From: CAYGUI01 sp964353115
GTDB taxonomy: Bacteria > Pseudomonadota > Gammaproteobacteria > JAGOUU01
DNA: 5,807 bases
Reading direction: 5' to 3'
Assembly (NCBI GenBank): GCA_964353115.1
Contig: CAYGUI010000074.1
Span: 1-5,807 of the forward strand
In this document: one piece after another, positions 1 through 5,778 of the stretch
Position numbering within the stretch: the first letter of the stretch is position 1
How the letters are laid out: every line of letters starts with the position of its first letter
Program-made: the position numbers and the translations under genes
The notes under the pieces: model-generated
Told to the model about the DNA's origin: nothing
What the model saw: the letters and a program-made list of their open reading frames with translations, nothing else
Database searches by the model: none

Positions 1-507
1 GATGAAAGCTTTGAGTTTATTTTTGGGTAATTCTGCAAGCCACTGAATTTTTTTATAAATATTTTCTGGTAAATTTTTAAGTAAATCCTGTTGCTTTTTT
101 ATTAAATCTGGGCTTACTTCGAGAATATAATATCTTTCTGGTAAGCTATTTTGTAAGTTCAACTCAGCTAAAATATCAAAACATAGTTTTCCAGTTCCTG
201 CACCAAACTCTAGAATTGAGGTATTGGGATGGCTGTTAGACATAAATTGCTGGGCTATGCACTTACCAAATAAGCTCGATATTTCTGGTGCTGTGATAAA
301 ATCACCAGAAGCACCGAATTTTTGTGCTCCGGCAACGTAATAGCCAAGTTCTGGCTGATATAGCGCCATTTGCATAAATTCTGCAAAGCTAATTTGTTGA
401 TTTTGCGAATTTTTTATCGTTTTTCTTATGGTTTCAGCAAGGATATCGCTATGCGATAGAGCTTCAGGAGTTGGTGATGGGAGGTTAATGTTGTTATTCA
501 TAAGCAT
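1..507 (-). CDS. MidA/NDUFAF7-family SAM-dependent methyltransferase (5' part, runs off left edge)
   Basis: The reading frame is open from an ATG at 507 to the window edge, giving the N-terminal 169 residues of a protein that is usually about 350-400 residues long. Three landmarks identify the MidA (DUF185) family. There is a 'YQPELGYYV' segment at about residues 50-58, the family signature GDFITAPEIS at 68-77, and a class I SAM-binding glycine loop, LEFGAGTGKL, at 99-108. An acidic 'ILEVSP' strand follows at about 128-133, where the SAM ribose contact is expected. The mitochondrial relative NDUFAF7 dimethylates an arginine of complex I subunit NDUFS2; the bacterial substrate is not established. 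A second in-frame ATG lies at 501, and neither start has a clear Shine-Dalgarno sequence, so the start is uncertain by two codons. The gene is divergent from rpsO. Family assignment is confident; biological role is open. Confidence 0.9.
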   Translation of the reverse strand, partial: MLMNNNINLPSPTPEALSHSDILAETIRKTIKNSQNQQISFAEFMQMALYQPELGYYVAGAQKFGASGDFITAPEISSLFGKCIAQQFMSNSHPNTSILEFGAGTGKLCFDILAELNLQNSLPERYYILEVSPDLIKKQQDLLKNLPENIYKKIQWLAELPKNKLKAFI

Positions 508-552
508 AAATTATAAAAGTTTTATATACATCTAGCAAATCAAACGATAATA

Positions 553-561
553 TGGGATAAT
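553..561 (+). promoter_or_regulatory. Extended -10 promoter element for rpsO-pnp
   Basis: The bases TGGGATAAT fit an extended -10 (TGn followed by GATAAT, five of six matches to TATAAT). The expected -35 position, 17 bp upstream at about 533-538, matches TTGACA only weakly (about three of six), as is common when the TGn extension is present. Transcription would start near 567-569 and give a leader of about 33-35 nt before the rpsO ATG. The element sits in the 94-bp gap between two divergent genes, so rpsO must have its own promoter here. It is predicted by eye only. Confidence 0.55.
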
Positions 562-601
562 ACTGCGATTTAGATCTAATATAAATATTTTGGAGATATA
601 A

Positions 602-871
602 ATGTCTTTAAACCAAGAAGTTAAGCAAAATTTAGTTAAGAAGTTTCAAAAGTCTGCCAATGATACTGGCAGTACAGAGGTTCAAGTTGCATTGTTTTCT
701 AGTCGTATAGACGATATTACAGGTCACTTGAAAGAGCATAAGAAAGATATACACTCACGTCATGGGCTTTTAAAATTAGTTCATAAAAGACGTAAGTTGT
801 TGAAATATCTTAAAAATAAAGATTTAGGACGTTATCAAGTTTTAATTAAAGAATTGAATCTACGCGGATAA
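602..871 (+). CDS. rpsO: 30S ribosomal protein S15
   Basis: This is a complete S15 of 89 residues, the standard bacterial length. S15 binds early to the three-way junction and helix 22 of 16S rRNA and helps form the platform of the 30S subunit. The rRNA-contact residues known for the family are present (numbered with Met1): T22, G23, T25, Q28, R35 and Y69 for the junction, and H42, H46, D49 and S52 for the second site. The conserved blocks NDTGSTEVQVAL (20-31) and RRKLLKYLK (63-71) are intact. A small deviation is SRHGLL at 52-57, where SRRGLL is usual. The start is fixed by GGAG at 592-595, six bases before the ATG. pnp follows 96 bp downstream, as in E. coli. The E. coli protein represses its own mRNA; the short leader here contains a palindrome (570-579) but no recognised S15 pseudoknot. 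Confidence 0.98.
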   Translation: MSLNQEVKQNLVKKFQKSANDTGSTEVQVALFSSRIDDITGHLKEHKKDIHSRHGLLKLVHKRRKLLKYLKNKDLGRYQVLIKELNLRG

Positions 872-908
872 TCCTTTCTTTTTTCATATCTATTTTTCTA
901 TTATGAGT

Positions 909-931
909 GCCTAAATGTTTTTAGGCCTTTT
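909..931 (+). terminator. Terminator-like hairpin between rpsO and pnp
   Basis: GCCTAAA (909-915) and TTTAGGC (920-926) form a perfect 7-bp stem closed by a 4-base loop and followed by CTTTT (927-931). The U-tract is short, so this is probably a leaky intrinsic terminator or attenuator that lets part of the transcription continue into pnp. That is the arrangement known for the t1 terminator between rpsO and pnp in E. coli. It may also protect the 3' end of the monocistronic rpsO mRNA. No separate pnp promoter was convincing in the spacer. The stem competes with the longer-range pairing described for 910-960. Confidence 0.65.
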
Positions 932-961
932 CATTACACTATATAAATATAACATTTAGGG
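910..961 (+). promoter_or_regulatory. Inverted repeat that can mask the pnp ribosome-binding site
   Basis: CCTAAATGTT (910-919) is the exact reverse complement of AACATTTAGG (951-960), a 10-bp perfect inverted repeat with a 31-nt loop. The 3' arm contains most of the pnp Shine-Dalgarno sequence (AGGG, 958-961, six bases before the GTG start). The 5' arm is the same segment used by the terminator hairpin at 909-926, so the two folds exclude each other. The similarity arises because TTTAGG-N2-TTTTC occurs at both 920-932 and 955-967, 11 of 13 bases identical. The pairing is read directly from the sequence. A role in translational control of pnp is inference, although pnp is autoregulated through its leader in E. 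coli. Confidence 0.4.
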
Positions 962-967
962 TTTTTC

Positions 968-3037
968 GTGAGCATAAATACACATTCTTTTCAATTAGGT
1001 AATCTTGAGTACGTTTTAGAAACAGGAAAAATGGCACGTCAGGCTGATAGCGCTGTAAAAGTTACTGTTGGAAATACGGTGATTTTAGCAACTTTGGTTT
1101 ATGATAAAAAAAATCCAGATGCTAAACAGGATTTTTTTCCATTAACAGTTATTTATCAAGAGCGTTATTCTGCTACAGGTAGATTTCCTGGTGGATTTAT
1201 GAAGCGCGAAACTAAGCCATCTGATCGAGAAGTTTTGATTAGTCGCCTTATCGACCGACCTATTCGTCCATTATTTCATAAAAACTTTACGAGAGAAGTT
1301 CAAATTATTATTACTGCTTTGTCTTTAGATAATAGTATTGAATCGGATATCCCTGCAATGATTGGGGCGGCAGCGTGTTTAGCTTTATCTGGCTTGCCAG
1401 TTCACAATACTTTAGCTGGTGTTCGTGTTGGTCTTATTAATGATGAATTTGTAGTAAATCCATCAGCAGGAGACTTAAAAAATTCTAAATTAGACTTAGT
1501 TGTTGCTGGAACAAAAACAGCAGCTCTTATGGTTGAATCAGAAGCAAAAGAATTACCAGAAGATAAAATGCTTGAAGCAGTATTTTTTGGTCAAGAGCAA
1601 TTACAGGTAGCAATTGAAGCTATTGAACAATTTGCGTCTAAATCTGAGATTAAAAAACTTGATTGGCAGCCAAAAGAACATAATAAAGACATAGTAGCTG
1701 ATATCACTAAAAAAGCTGCGCAAGATTTACAAGCAGCATACAGCATTGTTACTAAAACAGAGCGTCGTGAAGCAATCAATAAAGCTCGTGAAATTGCTCT
1801 TGCTGATGTTGCTGAAGAGAATTTATCTGAAGCACAAGCTGTATTCGCTAGTCTTGAGAAAAAAATTGTTCGTCAAAAAGTTTTATCAGAGAAAAAGAGA
1901 ATTGATGGTCGTGGTACAACTGATATTCGACCAATTGAGGTTGAAGTTGGTGTATTACCAAGAACTCATGGCTCTGCGTTATTTACTCGTGGTGAAACAC
2001 AAGCATTGGTTGTTGCAACATTAGGTACTGAAAAAGATGCGCAAACTATAGACAATGCCTTTGGTGAAGCAAAAGATCAGTTTTTATTGCATTATAACTT
2101 CCCTCCATTTAGTGTTGGTGAAGTTGGCCGCCTTGGTCCTCCTAAGCGTCGCGAATTGGGTCATGGTAATTTAGCTTTGCGAGCTATAAAACCAGTTATG
2201 CCAAGTTATAGTGATTTTTCATACGTTATTCGTCTTATTTCTGAAATTTTAGAATCTAATGGTTCAAGCTCTATGGCAACAGTTTGCGGTTCAAGCTTAG
2301 CATTGATGGATGCTGGTGTTCCAGTTAAGTCACCCGTTGCTGGTATCGCTATGGGCTTAGTTAAAGAAGAAAATGATTTTGCTATTTTAAGTGATATTTT
2401 AGGTGATGAAGATCATCTTGGTGATATGGACTTTAAAGTTGCTGGAACTTCAGAAGGTGTTACTGCTCTACAAATGGATATTAAGATCGAAGGCATAACT
2501 CATGAAATTATGAAAGTTGCTTTAGAGCAAGCTCATGCTGGACGCGCACATATCTTGGGAATTATGAATAAAATGATTGATAAATCTCGTGCTGACATTT
2601 CTTCTTATGCACCGACTATTACAACTATTCAAATTAAACCAGAAAAAGTTCGTGAAGTAATTGGTAAAGGTGGAGCTACAATCAAATCTATTATTGAAGC
2701 TACTGGCGTTACTATGGATATTACTGATGATGGCACAATAAAAATTGCTTCTGTAGAAAAAGAAGCTTCTGATAAAGCGCAACAAATGATTGCAGATATC
2801 GTTGCTGAGCCTGAAATTGGTAAAGTATATGAAGGAAAAGTAATTAAATTAATGGAATTTGGCGCTTTTGTACAGTTTATGCCAGGCCAAGAAGGTTTAG
2901 TTCATATTTCACAAATCTGTGATAAGAGAGTTGAAAAAGTTTCTGATGAACTTTCTGAAGGCCAAGAAGTTCGTATTAAAGTTCTTGAAATTGATAAGCA
3001 AGGACGTGTGCGTTTAACTATGAAAGGGATTGAATAG
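968..3037 (+). CDS. pnp: Polynucleotide phosphorylase (polyribonucleotide nucleotidyltransferase)
   Basis: PNPase degrades RNA 3' to 5' by phosphorolysis, releasing nucleoside diphosphates. It works as a trimeric ring in the cytoplasm, often within the degradosome. The order is the family standard: first RNase PH core (about 1-145), helical linker (about 240-305), second RNase PH core (about 312-540), KH domain with GKGG loop (566-569), and S1 domain (about 617-685). Active-site residues are intact: R394/R395 in PPKRRELGHG, the phosphate-binding serines in SNGSSSMA (430-437), and D482, D488 and K490 in GDEDHLGDMDFK. The RNA-channel loop reads FMKR at 77-80, where E. coli has FFRR. The length of 689 residues, against 711 in E. 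coli, reflects a missing disordered C-terminal tail. Translation starts at GTG with AGGG six bases upstream; no upstream ATG fits. It is cotranscribed with rpsO through a leaky hairpin. Confidence 0.98.
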   Translation: MSINTHSFQLGNLEYVLETGKMARQADSAVKVTVGNTVILATLVYDKKNPDAKQDFFPLTVIYQERYSATGRFPGGFMKRETKPSDREVLISRLIDRPIRPLFHKNFTREVQIIITALSLDNSIESDIPAMIGAAACLALSGLPVHNTLAGVRVGLINDEFVVNPSAGDLKNSKLDLVVAGTKTAALMVESEAKELPEDKMLEAVFFGQEQLQVAIEAIEQFASKSEIKKLDWQPKEHNKDIVADITKKAAQDLQAAYSIVTKTERREAINKAREIALADVAEENLSEAQAVFASLEKKIVRQKVLSEKKRIDGRGTTDIRPIEVEVGVLPRTHGSALFTRGETQALVVATLGTEKDAQTIDNAFGEAKDQFLLHYNFPPFSVGEVGRLGPPKRRELGHGNLALRAIKPVMPSYSDFSYVIRLISEILESNGSSSMATVCGSSLALMDAGVPVKSPVAGIAMGLVKEENDFAILSDILGDEDHLGDMDFKVAGTSEGVTALQMDIKIEGITHEIMKVALEQAHAGRAHILGIMNKMIDKSRADISSYAPTITTIQIKPEKVREVIGKGGATIKSIIEATGVTMDITDDGTIKIASVEKEASDKAQQMIADIVAEPEIGKVYEGKVIKLMEFGAFVQFMPGQEGLVHISQICDKRVEKVSDELSEGQEVRIKVLEIDKQGRVRLTMKGIE

Positions 3038-3058
3038 TTCTTTTATATTCTTTAATTT

Positions 3059-3093
3059 ATTGCGAGCTAAGATTTAATTTCTTTGCTCGCAAT
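3059..3093. repeat. Palindromic element after pnp, overlapping the next start codon
   Basis: ATTGCGAGC (3059-3067) and GCTCGCAAT (3085-3093) are perfect 9-bp inverted arms. Inside them, AAGA (3069-3072) pairs with TCTT (3080-3083) after one T-T mismatch, leaving a 7-nt loop. The hairpin begins 21 bp after the pnp stop. It is GC-rich against very AT-rich surroundings. Neither strand has a T-run directly after it, so it does not look like a classical intrinsic terminator. From memory, the arm sequence (GCTCGCAATGA) resembles the end of short dispersed palindromes seen in several proteobacterial genomes; this could not be tested here. Alternative roles are an mRNA 3'-end stabiliser for pnp or a structure hiding the ATG at 3092. 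Confidence 0.6.
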
Positions 3094-3460
3094 GATAAAA
3101 TTTCACAAATATCTAGTGAATAACTTTTTATTTCTTGTAACATTAAATTGCTTTGCATCAGATCCTTTATGTCTCACAGCAGATAATATTAACCATTTTT
3201 CAAAAATATCTTTTGAATATCATGGAGCTGATGATAATGACTATTGTGAAGGACAAATTTATGCCAATTGCCAATATAAACAAATCTATTTAAATAATTT
3301 TGTTTTACCAAGCTGGAAGCTTGATGATTCTGAAAATATTAAATATGAATTATATCTTGCAGAGCAAGCTTGCTCTGTAAAAAATCAAAATTTTATAAAT
3401 CTTCAATTGGTAAGCTCTGATGGCTGTGTAAATAAAACGGATGTTAATTTTAGTAATTAA
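3092..3460 (+). CDS. Small hypothetical exported protein with five cysteines
   Basis: I do not recognise this protein. From the ATG at 3092 it has 122 residues. The N-terminus looks like a Sec signal peptide: basic start (K3, H5, K6), hydrophobic stretch around 12-19, and a likely signal peptidase I site after NCFA (19-22). The mature part would be about 100 residues, acidic and aromatic-rich, with cysteines at 27, 52, 60, 94 and 112. That pattern suggests disulfide bonds in the periplasm or outside the cell. A TTG start at 3083 would add three residues (MLA) but has no ribosome-binding site. The ATG also has no Shine-Dalgarno sequence and lies at the end of the 3059-3093 palindrome, so expression is uncertain. 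It follows pnp by 54 bp on the same strand, although nothing links the functions. The signal peptide and a continuous, non-repetitive frame favour a real gene over chance. Confidence 0.6.
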   Translation: MIKFHKYLVNNFLFLVTLNCFASDPLCLTADNINHFSKISFEYHGADDNDYCEGQIYANCQYKQIYLNNFVLPSWKLDDSENIKYELYLAEQACSVKNQNFINLQLVSSDGCVNKTDVNFSN

Positions 3461-3511
3461 TATTAAATTTTCTATTATTAAACTAGTTAAACAAAGATTA
3501 AGGAAAATCAA

Positions 3512-3652
3512 ATGAAAAAAATTATACTTTTATCAGTTATATTCGAACTGTTATTGAGTAGAAGTTTTTTCATTAACCAAATACGGAAACGCCAGCATAT
3601 AAGCATCAAGCTGATTTTTTGGGAGATTAATTTCTCCCAAATTATGCTGTAA
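3512..3652 (+). pseudogene. Truncated signal-peptide gene remnant or 46-residue peptide
   Basis: An ATG at 3512 has a well-placed Shine-Dalgarno sequence (AAGGA, 3500-3504, seven-base spacer), better than that of the preceding small gene. The frame begins MKKIILLSVIFELLLS, a typical start for an exported protein. From 3551 it reads antisense through the hemY 3' end and stops at 3652, giving 46 residues. The tail is basic and has no recognisable signal-peptidase site or mature domain. The simplest reading is that the 5' end of an exported-protein gene, perhaps a neighbour or paralogue of the gene at 3092, was joined to hemY by a deletion or rearrangement. Alternatives are a real small membrane peptide overlapping hemY by 102 bp, or chance. 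The translation signals are seen in the sequence; the history is inferred. Confidence 0.35.
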
Positions 3653-4765
3653 AATTTCTAACTGAAACTTTGCTTCAACGCATTGAGCATTAAGCATAAG
3701 TGCTTTTAATAAATAATCTTTTCCTTTGCCCCATAATTGTGCATGCAGTGAGAAAACTCCAAGAGCTAAAAATATTGCCGGATCATTAGGATGAAAGTTG
3801 ATTAATTTTTCTAAATTTTTAATGCGCTTATTATAATCACTAGATTTTGCACGAATATAAATATTAAGTAAATTATGATCCCAATTTTCAGTTAAAGACT
3901 TATTAATAGCATAGTCAATATTGCAATCTTGAGTTTGATTTTCTGTTTGCTCTAAAAATTTAATTAATATATTAGAATTATTTTGTAAATTACTTGGTAA
4001 GTTATTAAATATATCTAAAATTTCAGGGTAACTAGTTTTATAGTCTTTGTGTAAAGCTATTAAATTTTCAGCCCAGGTTATTTCTTTATTAATAAAAATA
4101 TTCTTTTCAAAAACTTTATAACTTTTAAATTTACTCGTTAATTCTAATAAATTACTCCAGCTGCAATTTTTTTCATATGCTTTGGATAATTGAAATAATC
4201 TAGCTTTAGATTCACCATTATTGGTTAATAATCTCTCAAGCTCAGTTATTGCGCTATTATATTTTTTATTATCAAGTAATATTTGTGACTTTGTAATTAA
4301 AGTAGCTTCTAAATTTTCTGGATATTTTTCTTCTGCAATTTGGATGTAGCCTAAAGCATCATTAAATTTATTTATTTTGTTAGCAGCAATAGCGCAGGCC
4401 AATAAATTAATAATATGATTATTGCTCGGATTATTAGTTACTTTTAAATATTTATATGCTGCGTCCCAGTTACAGGTTACTAAATTTAAAATACCATTTT
4501 CTAAATTACCTTCCATTTTTCGTTGCCAACGATGTTGCTTATATTGAGCAATTGCTCCTGGAATATCAAAAATAAATTTAAGAATATTGAAAACTATTTT
4601 TAAAATTATATATACCGCAACTAGTCCCAGAATAGACATCCAAATATTGCTTTCAAAGTGCCAGTTGCCATAGGTAATTGCAACTTCACCTGCTTCATGC
4701 GGAATAAAATAAAATGCTGAAATAATAGCCAGGAATAAAATTAATAATAATATTTTTTTAATCAT
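3551..4765 (-). CDS. hemY: HemY-type inner-membrane TPR protein (heme operon)
   Basis: The 404 residues are close to E. coli HemY (398). Two hydrophobic segments, about 4-21 and 42-65, flank a short periplasmic stretch (HemY_N architecture). A long helical, TPR-like cytoplasmic region follows. Recognisable pieces are the repeat around NLVTCNWDAAYKYL (94-107), the segment CSWSNLLEL (201-209), and a well-conserved C-terminal repeat, LGVFSLHAQLWGKGKDYLLKAL (335-356), matching the family 'LWGKA-YL' pattern. The protein is encoded with heme genes in gammaproteobacteria but its biochemical role is unsettled. It is not the protoporphyrinogen oxidase that was called HemY in Bacillus. The ATG is 11 bp after the hemX stop with only a weak AAG motif, which suggests translational coupling. 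The 3' end carries a 9-bp-stem hairpin (3618-3641) and is overlapped antisense by the ORF at 3512. Confidence 0.9.
   Translation of the reverse strand: MIKKILLLILFLAIISAFYFIPHEAGEVAITYGNWHFESNIWMSILGLVAVYIILKIVFNILKFIFDIPGAIAQYKQHRWQRKMEGNLENGILNLVTCNWDAAYKYLKVTNNPSNNHIINLLACAIAANKINKFNDALGYIQIAEEKYPENLEATLITKSQILLDNKKYNSAITELERLLTNNGESKARLFQLSKAYEKNCSWSNLLELTSKFKSYKVFEKNIFINKEITWAENLIALHKDYKTSYPEILDIFNNLPSNLQNNSNILIKFLEQTENQTQDCNIDYAINKSLTENWDHNLLNIYIRAKSSDYNKRIKNLEKLINFHPNDPAIFLALGVFSLHAQLWGKGKDYLLKALMLNAQCVEAKFQLEILQHNLGEINLPKNQLDAYMLAFPYLVNEKTSTQ
3618..3641. other. Hairpin inside the hemY 3' coding region
   Basis: TTTGGGAGA (3618-3626) and TCTCCCAAA (3633-3641) form a perfect 9-bp inverted repeat with a 6-base loop. 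It lies in codons for the HemY segment LGEINLPK, about 65 bp before the hemY stop. On the hemY strand the stem is followed by an A-run, not a T-run, so it is not an intrinsic terminator in that direction; the opposite strand also lacks a following T-run. A 3'-end stability element or a coincidence of coding sequence are both possible. Confidence 0.35.
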
Positions 4766-4776
4766 AATTTACTTAA

Positions 4777-5763
4777 TTATTTAACTATTAGTTGCTTTAC
4801 AAGTTTTGGCGATAATAAATTATCTTCATTGAAATTAGAAAAGTTTATTGCTTTAAGTTCAGTTAATTTATTAGATATATCAGTAGTATATTCTTGCTCA
4901 AATAATTTATAGCGATTAAGCCATTGAGTCGCATTACTTAGATATTGTTGATAGCTGAATTGATTATTCTGTAAAACGGCAAGCTCAGCTTCTTCTAAAT
5001 AATTAGTTATAATCTGTTTAATTTGTTGTTGCTCTTGTATTGTCAATAATATTTTATTTGGCCCTTTGGCATGGTAAATTTTGTATTGAGAATTAAAAAG
5101 ACTTAACCACCAATTTTTATCTAATAAATTTTTAAATTCAAAAGATTTTTTCTGATTGGTTTTGGGCTCATCTTTTTTTTCAGAGTTATTTTTAGCTAAG
5201 ACACTAGTATTAATTTTTTCACTTAATTTTCTGATTTGCGATATTAGTTGCGATTTGTCAGGAAACGCCAAGTCTTTAATATAAATTAAATCTTTTTGAA
5301 TGCTATCAGCTATAGTCGTAAATTTAACACCTTGTAGGCTATGGGCTAGATTATTTGCATTTTCAAAATAATTTATTGCCGAGATTTTGTCATGAAATAA
5401 TTTCAGCTGTCGCTCGCCTGCTAATAATAAATAATCAATTTCTGAGAGTGTCCAAGTGCTTTCTTGTGATGAAGTTTTTTCAAGTAAGTTATTAGCTTTA
5501 TTTAATAATTCTTGAGTTTTTAGGTTAAAAGTATTTTCTTGCTCTTGAAAACTATTTTGTAATTTTTGAGTTTCATTTTTTATTTCATCAGCAACTAAAG
5601 ACTTATAATCAACTAATCTTTGCTGTAAGTACTTGTTATTAAAGTAAAAATAAGAAAAGGATATTGATGTTATTATTATGGCTAAAATTGAAATGCTAAG
5701 AGAAATAATAACAATATTTTTACCAGAATTTTTTTTGTAGTGAGTTAGTGCTTTGTCATCCAT
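4777..5763 (-). CDS. hemX: HemX-type membrane protein of the heme operon
   Basis: The protein has 328 residues, shorter than E. coli HemX (about 390) but of the same build. A short basic cytoplasmic N-terminus is followed by one transmembrane segment (about 17-41), a coiled-coil-like, Q/E/N-rich helix (about 45-100), and the helical HemX domain. The diagnostic motif is WTLSEIDYLLLAGERQL at 104-120, where the family has 'W-L-EA-YLL--A---L'. A second conserved stretch, YLEEAELAVLQNNQFSY (255-271) with WLNRY (281-285), matches the C-terminal part. A lysine-rich linker (about 190-206) may be disordered. Databases often label it uroporphyrinogen-III C-methyltransferase, but no SAM-binding methyltransferase motifs are present, so that label should not be used. 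In E. coli it lies in hemCDXY; here hemY follows 11 bp later. The ATG at 5763 has no clear Shine-Dalgarno sequence. Confidence 0.88.
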   Translation of the reverse strand: MDDKALTHYKKNSGKNIVIISLSISILAIIITSISFSYFYFNNKYLQQRLVDYKSLVADEIKNETQKLQNSFQEQENTFNLKTQELLNKANNLLEKTSSQESTWTLSEIDYLLLAGERQLKLFHDKISAINYFENANNLAHSLQGVKFTTIADSIQKDLIYIKDLAFPDKSQLISQIRKLSEKINTSVLAKNNSEKKDEPKTNQKKSFEFKNLLDKNWWLSLFNSQYKIYHAKGPNKILLTIQEQQQIKQIITNYLEEAELAVLQNNQFSYQQYLSNATQWLNRYKLFEQEYTTDISNKLTELKAINFSNFNEDNLLSPKLVKQLIVK

Positions 5764-5769
5764 GGTTAG

Positions 5770-5778
5770 ATTTTAGCA
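5770..5778 (-). promoter_or_regulatory. Possible extended -10 just upstream of hemX
   Basis: On the minus strand TGCTAAAAT fits TGn plus TAAAAT (five of six). It ends six bases before the hemX ATG, so a transcript from it would start at or next to the ATG and be leaderless. No good -35 is visible. The same bases contain an in-frame TAA that could instead end an upstream gene such as hemD. The remaining sequence to 5807 is too short to decide. Confidence 0.15.

Noticed and set aside
1591..2785. Several open frames of 60-90 codons inside pnp, on both strands (1591-1779 minus, 1746-2024 plus, 2522-2785 minus)
   Set aside because: They lie fully within a highly conserved pnp reading frame, have low-complexity or composition-driven translations, and show no start signals or family motifs. 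They are shadows of the pnp coding sequence.
3044..3049. TATATT as a -10 element for the small exported gene
   Set aside because: No matching -35 is present at a suitable distance, and such hexamers are common by chance in DNA this AT-rich.
3083..3091. TTG start for the small exported protein
   Set aside because: It adds only three residues, has no Shine-Dalgarno sequence, and lies in the 3' arm region of the palindrome. The ATG at 3092 gives a better signal peptide N-terminus.
3059..3100. Intrinsic terminator for pnp at the palindrome
   Set aside because: The stem is strong, but the following bases on the plus strand are GATAAAA and on the minus strand are A-rich too, so the U-tract needed for intrinsic termination is absent.
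3143..3160. Lipoprotein processing site at Cys20 of the small exported protein
   Set aside because: The residues before the cysteine are T-L-N, which lack the leucine at -3 and the small residue at -1 of a lipobox. Signal peptidase I cleavage after Ala22 fits better.
3515..3550. Intrinsic terminator for hemY on the minus strand
   Set aside because: CAGTT/AACTG (3534-3538 and 3546-3550) is only a 5-bp stem, and the T7 run (3521-3515 on the minus strand) is about a dozen bases away, too far for a standard terminator.
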